A DNA stretch of 42,817 nt from an uncultured Bacteroidales bacterium (GTDB taxonomy: Bacteria; Bacteroidota; Bacteroidia; Bacteroidales; WCHB1-69), in assembly GCA_900315245.1 (NCBI GenBank), contig OMYJ01000002.1, positions 306,587 through 349,403 on the forward strand, in the 5' to 3' direction. Shown one piece after another: positions 7,542-14,724 of the stretch. The notes under the pieces are model-generated. The model did no database searches, was not told the DNA's origin, and saw only the letters and a program-made list of their open reading frames with translations. The position numbers and the translations under genes were made by a program. Positions within the stretch are counted from its first letter, which is position 1. Every line of letters starts with the position of its first letter.

Positions 7542-7930
7542 TTAATCGTTAATTTCAAGCAATAAAGGACCTATGATCTGGGTGCCCTTTATAGTAAGAA
7601 TATTCTTCCTTTCAAGTTGTTTCAATTCGATATCAATCTTTTGCAATGTTTGCACACATTTGTTCAAATGATAATCTTCTTGATAGGTGGAAGTGGTTTT
7701 TAGCCCGCCATTTCCAAGTATTAGAATTTTAGACTGAATGTTAAGAAGATAGAGTCGCAAAGATGTTGTTTCTAAATGAGAAGGTAATGCCATCACCCGA
7801 TCATATAGAGTCCCCTCATATCTGAAGTGCCTATCCGCCGCTCCATCACGCTTAATGATATCCAAGCGATATACGAGCTGACTTTTCCGCTATCTTCCAG
7901 TAATTCAATCAATAAGTTTTTCTTCGTCAT
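7542..7930 (-). pseudogene. Frameshifted upstream partner of the XRE gene
   Basis: The open part starts only at a TTG (7865). Upstream, ATG at 7930 opens a different frame (MTKKNLLIELLEDSGK) that reads well for 16 residues and then goes wrong. One extra A in the A4 run at 7883-7886 would join them into a continuous protein of about 129 residues (LLEDSGK-SQLVYRLDIIK). The promoter lies just ahead of the ATG at 7930, which supports that start. I do not recognise the family; position suggests a toxin or toxin-like partner. A real deletion, a sequencing error or a phase-variable A tract are all possible. Confidence 0.6.
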
Positions 7931-7946
7931 AGTTTAAATCAGTTTG

Positions 7947-7954
7947 CAAAAATA
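7947..7954 (-). promoter_or_regulatory. -7 promoter element, TATTTTTG
   Basis: This is an exact TAnnTTTG on the minus strand, 17 bases upstream of the ATG at 7930. It drives the frameshifted gene and the XRE regulator. Confidence 0.65.
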
Positions 7955-7962
7955 AACATAAA

Positions 7963-7978
7963 TGTTGATTTTTCAACA
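7963..7978. promoter_or_regulatory. Candidate operator, TGTTGA-TTTT-TCAACA
   Basis: This is a perfect 6-bp inverted repeat with a 4-base spacer, lying in the -20 to -33 part of the promoter of the XRE module. It suits binding by the dimeric regulator, as in autoregulated toxin-antitoxin operons. Inference only. Confidence 0.45.
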
Positions 7979-7997
7979 AAAAAAACAATATTTTTTC

Positions 7998-8055
7998 GTG
8001 ATTATTATTTGCGATTTTTCACGATGGCATTTCTATAAAAACGCAAAATAATCAC
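7998..8055. repeat. Long inverted repeat in a gene-free stretch
   Basis: The left arm at 7998-8013 (GTGATTATTATTTGCG) pairs with the right arm at 8042-8055 (CGCAAAATAATCAC) apart from two extra bases, with a 28-base centre. The stretch 7979-8379 is AT-rich and holds no convincing gene, terminator or tRNA besides this structure. Confidence 0.55.
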
Positions 8056-8379
8056 CTCGCAAACATACGAATAAATCTCACAATTGTCAAGGTTTTAGAG
8101 AGATTTTCTTTGTTGTTAAAAATCAATGACATATAAATAACATTAACAATTTAATTTTGTAATAGTTAAATTACACAGGAAGTTTTTCGCTGGTTTTTCT
8201 GCTATTTCATGCAAAACTAATTCCCACGGGTACGAATGAAGTGTAATGAAGAATTATTGAGCTTTTGCCAACCTTATGACAATCAATACTGCGGCAAAAA
8301 CACAGCTTTTCCCGATTTTCAATATTGGAAGCGTGATTTTGTAAAATTGTAACACATACTCGTGCGTCTGAATTGCCGC

Positions 8380-9834
8380 TCACTCCCGCACCGGACAAAT
8401 CATAAAAACCTTATAACCGGGCTGCTCTTCGGTATGTCTTGCAATGGTTTCTTGCTTGATGGTTATTTTTGAGATACTGTTTGGACAAATGGAATCCATT
8501 TGCTGGCACAAGAACGTCCCTCTTCTTGCAGCAAGATACGAGGACTCATCTTCAATGTAATAATCCCAATATGTAAGTTCAAAACGGCCATTTTCCGGAC
8601 AAACGGCATGTATAGTTCTCTTCAAATCGTCCAGCGAAAAGTCCAATAGTTCCTCTTTCGCTAATTTCCAGTATAGTCTCACCAAAATCGTGTCTTTGGA
8701 GGGCTTAATGTTCTGCCATTCGGAAAACTTAGACTCTTGGATAGTCATAATCTCGGAAACATCCTGTGCCGTCATCGGCTGCTTGCGCAATCCTTCGGTG
8801 TGTACCATTTTCTGAACACCAGGGATGTCGAAAGTGAGCGTCACACCGTCCGCACGCACATCCATGGTGACAGGCGCACCTATCACGAGCGGCAGGTTCA
8901 GCTTTTCGTGACCGACAGGAAAGCCGCAGAGCAACGGGATATGGTACGGTTCAATGTATTGGCGCAGCATCGCTTCCACACTTTCATAGCCGACATCGTT
9001 GGTGCAGTCGGTGAAATCGCCTAAGATAATGCCTTTGCAATGCGCGAGTACACCACTCATTTTCAGCATATTGAAAAGACGGTCGATGTTATGGTGGGTC
9101 TCCTCCACCTCCTCCACGAAGAGGATGATGTCTGACTGGCCGATTTCGTTGACCTGAGAGCAGAGCAGCGGGGCGAAGGTGGCGAGATTGCCGCCCACGA
9201 GGGTGCCCTTGGCCCGACCGAGGATGTTCTCTTTGTGGGCAGGCAGCTCATAGCGCGGCACCTGACCCTGGAGCAGGTCACGCAGCAACGTGCAGGATTG
9301 TTGTACATTGACATTGTCTTGCTTGGCAATATTGCAGCCCATCACGCCGTGAATGCTCATCACGCCGGCGCAGGCCTCCATGCTGAGCAGCGTGGTGATG
9401 TCGCTGTAACCGACGAGCCATTTCGGGGAGGCGGTAAGCTCTTTCAGGGGCAAACCTTCCACCAAGTGCAGGGTGCTGTAACCGCCGCGCAGACAGAGGA
9501 TGGCCTTGATGTCGGGATCTTTGAGCGCCCAATGGATGTCGGCGAGCCGCTCCTCCACGGTTCCGGCGTAATGTTCAAGATACTGTTTGCCGACATTCGG
9601 TCCGATGACCGGCTCGTACCCCCAACTTCGCAGCGTTTCAGCCGCCGCGAGGGCCGTCTCCATCGAACTGTAGTACGAAGGGGTGATAATCGCCACCTTG
9701 TCGCCCGGCTTCAAATAAGCGGGAGCCACACACTTGAGCGGCTTTCTCGGTCCCGCGCCCTTTACTACGGGCGTCAAGACGATGAGGCACAGAATCATGA
9801 ACATGATTCGGATTGGATAGGCACGTTTATGCAT
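8380..9834 (-). CDS. S66-family LD-carboxypeptidase with C-terminal extension
   Basis: This is a 484-residue protein. S66 enzymes remove the terminal D-Ala from peptidoglycan tetrapeptides. The N-terminus has a signal-like helix (about 8-25). The core includes PGDKVAIITPS, RGGYST and GYSDIT with the nucleophile Ser, then FVEEVEET with the Glu and PVGHEK with the His of the Ser-His-Glu triad. The usual S66 protein is about 300-350 residues; here roughly 140 more follow (from about TEGLRKQP), with no family I know. The ATG at 9834 is preferred because it lies 20 bases after a promoter-like TACTTTG; the longer frame begins at TTG. A VanX-like gene lies 63 bases upstream. Confidence 0.88.
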   Translation of the reverse strand: MHKRAYPIRIMFMILCLIVLTPVVKGAGPRKPLKCVAPAYLKPGDKVAIITPSYYSSMETALAAAETLRSWGYEPVIGPNVGKQYLEHYAGTVEERLADIHWALKDPDIKAILCLRGGYSTLHLVEGLPLKELTASPKWLVGYSDITTLLSMEACAGVMSIHGVMGCNIAKQDNVNVQQSCTLLRDLLQGQVPRYELPAHKENILGRAKGTLVGGNLATFAPLLCSQVNEIGQSDIILFVEEVEETHHNIDRLFNMLKMSGVLAHCKGIILGDFTDCTNDVGYESVEAMLRQYIEPYHIPLLCGFPVGHEKLNLPLVIGAPVTMDVRADGVTLTFDIPGVQKMVHTEGLRKQPMTAQDVSEIMTIQESKFSEWQNIKPSKDTILVRLYWKLAKEELLDFSLDDLKRTIHAVCPENGRFELTYWDYYIEDESSYLAARRGTFLCQQMDSICPNSISKITIKQETIARHTEEQPGYKVFMICPVRE

Positions 9835-9853
9835 TTCTCTATCATTTGGTTGG

Positions 9854-9860
9854 CAAAGTA
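9854..9860 (-). promoter_or_regulatory. Promoter-like TACTTTG before the S66 gene
   Basis: This resembles the TAnnTTTG element but is one base short. It lies 20 bases before the chosen ATG and is followed by CCAACCAAA, as at the vanX promoter (10733-10740), where TTTG is followed by CCAACCAAA too. Confidence 0.45.
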
Positions 9861-9878
9861 CATTTTTGTTTTTGGTCA

Positions 9879-9900
9879 ACAGCTAACAGCCAATAGCTTA
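9879..9900. repeat. AGCTAA/AGCCAA dispersed repeat
   Basis: ACAGCTAACAGCCAATAGC abuts the TAA stop of the vanX-like gene. Relatives occur at 16720-16753, 23289-23320 and 27139-27175, always at a gene 3' end. Confidence 0.6.
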
Positions 9901-10713
9901 CCTCAGCTCCTTCACTGGAAACTCAAAATAGGTCTCCGGGTACGGCTCGTCCTTCAGTGTGAAGTGCCACCATTCGCTGTCGATGGGTTTGAAGCCGTGG
10001 CGGAGCATCGCGGCCCGCAAAATCATGCGGTTGCGGAACTGCTCTTCGGTGATGGTGCGACCGGCGGGAGAGGGTTTTCCGTTGAACTCGCCCGTCTCGG
10101 GGTTGCCGCCGAAATCAGGGTGGCTCTCCTCGCCGAACCAGTCGAACGTGCCGCCCATGTTAACCTCCTTTTCGGTGGTCATGTCGAAGAGGGTGAGATC
10201 GACGGTGGAGCCGCGGGTGTGGCCGCTCTTCGCCGCGATGTAGTCCAATTCGAACAACCGACTCTTATCGACCTCGGGGTAGAAATAGCGCCGCATCATC
10301 GTGTCGGGGATGTCGGCGGCCCAGCGCACGAAATGATCGACGGCCATCTGCGGACGGTAAGCGTCGTAAATCTTCAGCCGGTAGCCCATGCGCATCACGT
10401 CGTCGCTGACGGCTTTCAGACTGTCGGCAGCGCGTTTGGTCATCAGCGCGGTGGGCTGCAGGTAGCCGTCAATGCGCTGACCCACAAAGTTGTAGGTACT
10501 GAAATAGCGGATTTCCAGAATCGCGTCCGGCACCACGTCGGTGATGTTCACGAACTGGCTGGCGTCCTGCTCGGGCTTCACGGTTGTGCTGGAAGCGGCG
10601 GACGTGCAAGGCGCAACCCCGGCCACGACAACATGCCCGTTTTGGGCGCTGACTGTCAAGGCGAAACACAACGCGACGGCACATATAAGCAGTGTTCTTA
10701 GGTCTCTTTTCAT
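9898..10713 (-). CDS. VanX-like D-Ala-D-Ala dipeptidase (M15D)
   Basis: This is a 271-residue zinc peptidase with a signal peptide at residues 1-24 (ends VSAQ), so it is periplasmic. The M15D signature is complete: SGHTRGSTVDLTL supplies the His and Asp zinc ligands and EWWHF the catalytic Glu and third ligand; YDAYRPQ supplies the conserved Arg. VanX cleaves D-Ala-D-Ala. Without vanH and vanA nearby, a housekeeping role in cell-wall peptide recycling is more likely than glycopeptide resistance. The ATG at 10713 is 20 bases after TACCTTTG. The S66 peptidase lies next downstream. A second, lipoprotein-type paralogue is at 28153-28902. Confidence 0.92.
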   Translation of the reverse strand: MKRDLRTLLICAVALCFALTVSAQNGHVVVAGVAPCTSAASSTTVKPEQDASQFVNITDVVPDAILEIRYFSTYNFVGQRIDGYLQPTALMTKRAADSLKAVSDDVMRMGYRLKIYDAYRPQMAVDHFVRWAADIPDTMMRRYFYPEVDKSRLFELDYIAAKSGHTRGSTVDLTLFDMTTEKEVNMGGTFDWFGEESHPDFGGNPETGEFNGKPSPAGRTITEEQFRNRMILRAAMLRHGFKPIDSEWWHFTLKDEPYPETYFEFPVKELR

Positions 10714-10732
10714 AATTGGGAATTTTGGTTGG

Positions 10733-10740
10733 CAAAGGTA
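10733..10740 (-). promoter_or_regulatory. -7 promoter element, TACCTTTG
   Basis: This is an exact match on the minus strand, 20 bases before the vanX-like start codon. It excludes the upstream in-frame start at 10773. Confidence 0.7.
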
Positions 10741-10807
10741 CGTTTTTTTAGTGAACAGTGATCCAACCCCCAAAAACGTTATTAGTAATATTCTCGGTTC
10801 TACACTA

Positions 10808-10833
10808 ATTATGCATTATGCATTATGAATTAT
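10808..10833. repeat. ATTATGC tandem repeat at the galK end
   Basis: About three copies of ATTATGC/ATTATGA cover the last codons and the TAA stop (10816-10818) of galK. The final residues of GalK (HNA) are therefore probably repeat-encoded. Confidence 0.6.
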
Positions 10834-11934
10834 ACAAGCTCCGTCGCCGATTTCTGCCACATAGAAATCCGCCCGCAAGCCGAACCTTTCCTCGTATGCA
10901 TTGCCAAGGGTTTCGACAAACGTTTCCACCTGGTTCTCAGCGATTAAAGTGACGGTGCAGCCTCCGAAGCCCGCGCCGGTCATGCGGCTGCCAAGCACGC
11001 CGGGAAACTGCTGCGCCCGTTCGGCCAAGAAGTCCAGTTCGGGACAGGTGACCTCGTAGTCGTCGCGCAGGGTGGCGTGCGAGGCGTTCATCAGCTGTCC
11101 GAAGCGGACCATGTCGCCGGCCTTGAGCGCGGTGACGGCCTCGCGCACGTTCTCGTTCTCGCACACCGCATGTCGGGCGCGCTTGAGTACGTTGCCCGTA
11201 AGATATGGCGCAAATGTATCAAACTGATCCATCGTGAGTTGGCAGAGACAATCGACCTGCCGGTGCGCACGGATGATCTCCAACGCCTGCTGGCACTCGC
11301 TGCGCCGCTGGTTGTAGGCCGAATCCACGAGTCCGCGTTTCTTGTTGGTGTTGGCGATGACGAACTTCAGCCCGTGCATCTCCAACGGCACGTGCTCGTA
11401 CGCCAACGTGTTGCAATCCAACGCGATAGCACAGTCTTTCTTTCCGAATCCCGAGGCAAACTGGTCCATGATGCCGCAGTTCATCCCCACGAAGTCGTTC
11501 TCCGCGTGCTGGGCCATCTGCACGAGCTCCAGCATCGTGAACGGACTGCCGTTCAAGGCGTTGAGAGCCACGGCGGTCACCATCTCGATGGAGGCGGAGG
11601 AGGAGAGCGCGGCCCCGATGGGCAGGTCGCCGCGGTAGTGGAACTGGAGACCGCTCACGGGAAATCCCCTGTCGGTGAACTCCTTGATCACGCCGAGCGG
11701 GTAATCCACCCAGCTGTTCCGCTTCTGCGACAGTTCCTCCTTGCGAATCAGGAACTCCGCCGGATCGTTTTCGGAGATGAAACAGCAAAGATTCGCATCA
11801 TCGTACTGTTTCACAGAGAGATACGTACCCATATTGAGCGCGGCGGGGAAGACAAGCCCGCCGTTGTAGTCGGTGTGGTCGCCGATGAGGTTCACGCGCC
11901 CAGGGGCGAAAAAGTGCCGTTCGGTTTTCTGCAT
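10816..11934 (-). CDS. galK: Galactokinase
   Basis: This is a 372-residue GHMP kinase that phosphorylates alpha-D-galactose at C1, the first committed Leloir step. The galactokinase signature GRVNLIGDHTDYNGG lies at 13-27, the ATP-binding PIGAALSSSASIE near 105-118, and the third GHMP motif GAGFGGCTVTL near 321-331. Length is slightly below the E. coli enzyme but complete. The transcript starts after TACCTTTG (11988-11995), leaving a 5' leader of about 50 bases that carries a perfect 10-bp-stem palindrome (11952-11973). galM and a GH97 glycosidase lie 6-10 kb away with their own promoters. galT and galE are not in the window. Confidence 0.96.
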   Translation of the reverse strand: MQKTERHFFAPGRVNLIGDHTDYNGGLVFPAALNMGTYLSVKQYDDANLCCFISENDPAEFLIRKEELSQKRNSWVDYPLGVIKEFTDRGFPVSGLQFHYRGDLPIGAALSSSASIEMVTAVALNALNGSPFTMLELVQMAQHAENDFVGMNCGIMDQFASGFGKKDCAIALDCNTLAYEHVPLEMHGLKFVIANTNKKRGLVDSAYNQRRSECQQALEIIRAHRQVDCLCQLTMDQFDTFAPYLTGNVLKRARHAVCENENVREAVTALKAGDMVRFGQLMNASHATLRDDYEVTCPELDFLAERAQQFPGVLGSRMTGAGFGGCTVTLIAENQVETFVETLGNAYEERFGLRADFYVAEIGDGACIIHNA

Positions 11935-11951
11935 AATCGGTTTTTCCTGCA

Positions 11952-11973
11952 GAGACGTGGCGTGCCACGTCTC
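11952..11973. repeat. GAGACGTGGC palindrome in the galK leader
   Basis: GAGACGTGGC and GCCACGTCTC flank a two-base GT centre, giving a perfect 10-bp stem. It lies between the galK promoter and start codon. It resembles the GTAGAGACG palindromes at 17413, 22647 and 28127 but begins GCAG instead of GTAG. Confidence 0.75.
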
Positions 11974-11987
11974 GGATTTTCAAGGGG

Positions 11988-11995
11988 CAAAGGTA
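11988..11995 (-). promoter_or_regulatory. -7 promoter element for galK, TACCTTTG
   Basis: This is an exact minus-strand match, 54 bases upstream of the galK start, with the palindrome 11952-11973 in between. Confidence 0.7.
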
Positions 11996-12055
11996 CGAAT
12001 TTTTTAGGCAATACGCAAAAGGCATTGACAATAGGCTAAAGTCAATAGGTATGTT

Positions 12056-12171
12056 ACATTTTTTCCAACGAATAATTATTCCTTCGTCGCACTTTTTCCA
12101 ACGAATAATTACTGCTTCGTTACACTTTTTCCAACGAGTATCGACGGTAAAGAAACACTTTTTCAAGCGAC
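12056..12171. repeat. 33-bp tandem repeat
   Basis: About three and a half copies of ACTTTTTCCAACGA plus a variable half start at 12056, 12091, 12124 and 12157. Two spacings are exactly 33 bases. Read on the minus strand the unit would spell RWKKCN with 11-residue spacing, but no gene signals accompany it. It lies in the 257-base gap between galK and the next gene, which holds otherwise only the galK promoter and one flanking direct repeat. Confidence 0.75.
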
Positions 12172-12214
12172 TTGTGTATGTGTTTGAAAATATGCATGTT
12201 ATAAATTTGAAAAT

Positions 12215-12250
12215 TTTCTGCGAAAGTCTGCGCGTTCTGCGGGAGAACAA
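12215..12250. repeat. 36-bp direct repeat, left copy
   Basis: TTTCTGCGAAAGTCTGCGCG and the following 16 bases match 13924-13959 at 34 of 36 positions in the same orientation. The unit contains three TCTGCG words about 9-10 bases apart. This copy lies two bases beyond the end of the intervening gene. Confidence 0.8.
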
Positions 12251-12252
12251 GC

Positions 12253-13851
12253 TCAGTTGATCACCAGACGGGCGTAACCGTACAGCCTGATTGTCAAACC
12301 CTTGTATTCCCATTCCAGATGCTTTTCCACCTGTTTGGGCTTTTTGCCGGTGAGATGGGTGATAATGTCGGAAAGCTCTGCACATTTTGCCTCTTCACCC
12401 TCGGCATCAGCACTCCAACGGGAGTCTGAATCGAAAAAATTAGTTTTAACCCACGTCAAATAAACACCTTTGACCATCGAATCCGGCAGATGGATGCAGT
12501 ATGAGGTGATGAGTGTCTGATTGTTGTCAACCACTTTGTAGTATTTCGTTCCAACATATTCGTTATTATTCTTGTACTCATCAGGAAAATAACCGTTGTC
12601 AAAAGTTTCGAATTTGTGGTTGCCAGTTCCGCCCAGTTTCTGTTCAATACTATCTAAATTGTTTATAGACAAGTTGTTGAGATTGTTTAAGAGGTATTCT
12701 AACAGTTTTCCGACGTTGTCTGTGCCTAAAGCATGCAGCGTATCCTGATTGTGAGTGATGTTCAGGATTCTGATAACCGAATCTTCAACATCTATTAAGC
12801 CGGAGGTGTGGTAGCTTTCCTTAAAACCGAGAAGGCTTTGGTTATTGGTAACATTTACACCCCGGTAGCAGTCGTGCTTTTGAATGAAGTTGTATTTGCG
12901 GCCAAAGTCAACCACCTCCTGCAACTGGCCTTCTCTTACCTTTGCAATAATGGTCTTTTGAGGTATTGTGACAATGGGGAACAACTGCTTTCCAACACTA
13001 AATGCGTGATTGATAATGGTATCGTAGTGGATGATATCAAAATATAAACTTACGATGTCTGAATCCTTTTTCCCTTTGGATATAAAAATCGGCGGGTGTG
13101 GCTTAACCGTAGATAGGGTTGAGAGCATTTTCGAGTTGTTCCGGAACATGTCGCGCTCAAACAGCCACATGGTTGAATTATCATAATGCCACAAGCCGTT
13201 GCTCCGATAGCCCATCGTGTCAGATACGAGAACAGAGTCGATTCGGTTACGATGCACAAAATAATAGACACTGTCAATTCTTATTATTCTGGAGAAACAT
13301 TCCGGTCGGATGTACTGGACTTTGTTCTTCTTTTTGATGAACCAAGTGTAGTCACCCCATTCTCCGTAGTCCTTAAAAGCAACAGTGTATAGATCATCAT
13401 CGTAGATAATGTCGGAAATGGAGTTCGCTGGTTTCCACGACCAGTTCTTATCATCAAAGATAAACCCTCTTCCGGCGATCTCTGTATGATAGGGTTTAAG
13501 AATCAACTTCCCGTCCCGGACGAAAAAGTCACCGTAAACGCTGAATTCTTTGGAGGGAAAATCCACTCTTCTGACTTCATGTCCGTCCTCAGAAATCGCC
13601 AACAGTATTCGATTCCCTTTCCAAGATTCGAAAATGTCCGTTTCCTCAAAAAGGCAGAAGTACCAGCCCTGATATTTAGCGAACCATCCAAGGGATACAG
13701 TGGAAATGGGACTGAAATAGTCCGCAGCATTGATGCGAACGGTGTCCCGAATCACCGTGAACCGCTGCTGCCCCCGTGCAGGCCGCGCCGCCAGCAGTAG
13801 CAGTACGGAAGCGAAGAATATGACCAAAAGCGTATGTCGATGGTGATTCAT
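12253..13851 (-). CDS. Large exported protein of unknown function
   Basis: This is a 532-residue protein with a signal peptide at about residues 1-28 (hydrophobic LLVIFFASVLLLLAARPARG). The mature part shows recurring short beta-strand patterns rich in Trp, Tyr and Asp (SEDGHEVRRVDFPS, DGKLILKPYH, IIYDDDLYTVAF), the look of the uncharacterised six-bladed or surface beta proteins common in Bacteroidales, but I cannot name a family. The ATG at 13851 is 21 bases after a near-consensus TATTTTCG; the frame open further upstream covers a repeat. The gene is bracketed by 36-bp direct repeats at 12215 and 13924, which may mark an inserted cassette or simply a dispersed repeat. Confidence 0.75.
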   Translation of the reverse strand: MNHHRHTLLVIFFASVLLLLAARPARGQQRFTVIRDTVRINAADYFSPISTVSLGWFAKYQGWYFCLFEETDIFESWKGNRILLAISEDGHEVRRVDFPSKEFSVYGDFFVRDGKLILKPYHTEIAGRGFIFDDKNWSWKPANSISDIIYDDDLYTVAFKDYGEWGDYTWFIKKKNKVQYIRPECFSRIIRIDSVYYFVHRNRIDSVLVSDTMGYRSNGLWHYDNSTMWLFERDMFRNNSKMLSTLSTVKPHPPIFISKGKKDSDIVSLYFDIIHYDTIINHAFSVGKQLFPIVTIPQKTIIAKVREGQLQEVVDFGRKYNFIQKHDCYRGVNVTNNQSLLGFKESYHTSGLIDVEDSVIRILNITHNQDTLHALGTDNVGKLLEYLLNNLNNLSINNLDSIEQKLGGTGNHKFETFDNGYFPDEYKNNNEYVGTKYYKVVDNNQTLITSYCIHLPDSMVKGVYLTWVKTNFFDSDSRWSADAEGEEAKCAELSDIITHLTGKKPKQVEKHLEWEYKGLTIRLYGYARLVIN

Positions 13852-13871
13852 AACGGTAAATTTTACAGGTG

Positions 13872-13879
13872 CGAAAATA
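13872..13879 (-). promoter_or_regulatory. -7 promoter-like element, TATTTTCG
   Basis: One mismatch from TAnnTTTG on the minus strand, 21 bases before the ATG at 13851. Confidence 0.5.
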
Positions 13880-13923
13880 CGATTTCTTATCTCCGCGTAT
13901 CGCACGTATTTGCATGTGATTTT

Positions 13924-13959
13924 TTTCTGCGGAAGTCTGCGCGTTCTGCGGGAGGACAA
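13924..13959. repeat. 36-bp direct repeat, right copy
   Basis: Partner of 12215-12250, 34 of 36 identical, same orientation. It lies upstream of the exported-protein promoter. Confidence 0.8.
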
Positions 13960-14059
13960 ATGCAATCATTTCTCATTAATATGACGCAGAAAGCCCAAAG
14001 GGTTGCACAATATTGAAAAATATTTTTTACTCATCTTCTCGTATCTCATTTATTTTTAG

Positions 14060-14067
14060 TATTTTTG
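14060..14067 (+). promoter_or_regulatory. -7 promoter element for the AbiE operon, TATTTTTG
   Basis: This is an exact match on the plus strand. The start codon is 80 bases downstream, leaving a long leader that contains the symmetric operator 14077-14131. Confidence 0.7.
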
Positions 14068-14076
14068 CCGCGTGTT

Positions 14077-14131
14077 TGTTCAAAAATAGGAGCGTGTTCA
14101 AAAAAATTGAACATTGTATAGAAAATGAACA
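14077..14131. promoter_or_regulatory. Four-half-site AbiEi operator candidate
   Basis: TGTTCA occurs at 14077 and 14095 and its complement TGAACA at 14108 and 14126. Both same-orientation pairs are 18 bases apart and all four are symmetric about 14104. The array lies between the promoter and the start of an AbiEi-type antitoxin gene. AbiEi antitoxins are known to repress their own operon by binding inverted repeats, so this is the expected kind of site. Confidence 0.7.
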
Positions 14132-14146
14132 AGGGCAAAAGATATT

Positions 14147-14722
14147 ATGCAAAAGACAGAGTTATTAGTCACCTTTTTTCTCTTGCAATCGAAAGAGAAT
14201 GTGAACAGGACGATACGGAAAATCGCTGCTGAGACAGGCGTCTCGGTGGGGTCTGTACATAGTGTGCTCAGCAAATTGACAGAGCAAGGATATATCGTAG
14301 AATCCGGCGACCGCCGCCTCTTGCGCAAACGGGCAAATCTGATTGAACGTTGGGCGCACGGTTATGCCGATGGGCTGAAAAACAAGTTGTTAATCAACCG
14401 TTTCACCTTTCTGACCCCGCAAGTCAGGGAACAGTGGCAGAACATCGTGCTGCCATCCGGCTTTCATTGGGGTGGGGAGCCTGCCGCCACATTATTAGAT
14501 GCTTACTTACAGCCCGGAGAATGGGAAGTCTATGTGCCCGATAATGCCAATGCTTTGATTACAACAGGGAGGATGATTCCCGCTCCTCAAGGTGAAATTT
14601 TTGTTTACAAACGGTTTTGGTCGGGCGATGAGATGCCGCTGTTGGTAGTCTATGCCGACCTGCTGGCAACCGAGGATGAACGTTGCCGTGAGGTCGCCGA
14701 ACGTTTAAAACCACAAATATAA
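14147..14722 (+). CDS. AbiEi-type antitoxin of a type IV toxin-antitoxin system
   Basis: This is a 191-residue protein. The N-terminal 60 residues form a winged helix-turn-helix (NVNRTIRKIAAETGVSVGSV, HSVLSKLTEQGYIV). The C-terminal part contains FHWGGEPAATLLDAYL, resembling the conserved core of AbiEi antitoxins. In type IV systems the antitoxin blocks the toxin's effect without a protein complex and represses the operon through its winged helix. The gene is followed after two bases by a nucleotidyltransferase, the standard AbiEi-AbiEii order, and preceded by an unusually symmetric operator. AbiE systems protect against phage by abortive infection and stabilise DNA. Family assignment is from motif reading. 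Confidence 0.85.
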   Translation: MQKTELLVTFFLLQSKENVNRTIRKIAAETGVSVGSVHSVLSKLTEQGYIVESGDRRLLRKRANLIERWAHGYADGLKNKLLINRFTFLTPQVREQWQNIVLPSGFHWGGEPAATLLDAYLQPGEWEVYVPDNANALITTGRMIPAPQGEIFVYKRFWSGDEMPLLVVYADLLATEDERCREVAERLKPQI

Positions 14723-14724
14723 CT

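Noticed and set aside
8207..8398. 63-aa minus-strand ORF
   Set aside because: No promoter, no protein-like pattern, and it overlaps the end of the S66 gene.
9235..10701. 488-aa plus-strand ORF over the S66 and vanX genes
   Set aside because: It spans two minus-strand genes with complete catalytic motifs and their promoters; its own sequence shows no family.
9898..10713. Vancomycin resistance locus
   Set aside because: VanX-like enzyme alone; no vanH, vanA or vanS/R genes nearby, and signal peptide points to cell-wall turnover.
11798..12385. 195-aa minus-strand ORF with repeated RWKKCN
   Set aside because: It overlaps galK and the end of the exported-protein gene and owes its repeats to the 33-bp tandem array; no start signal.
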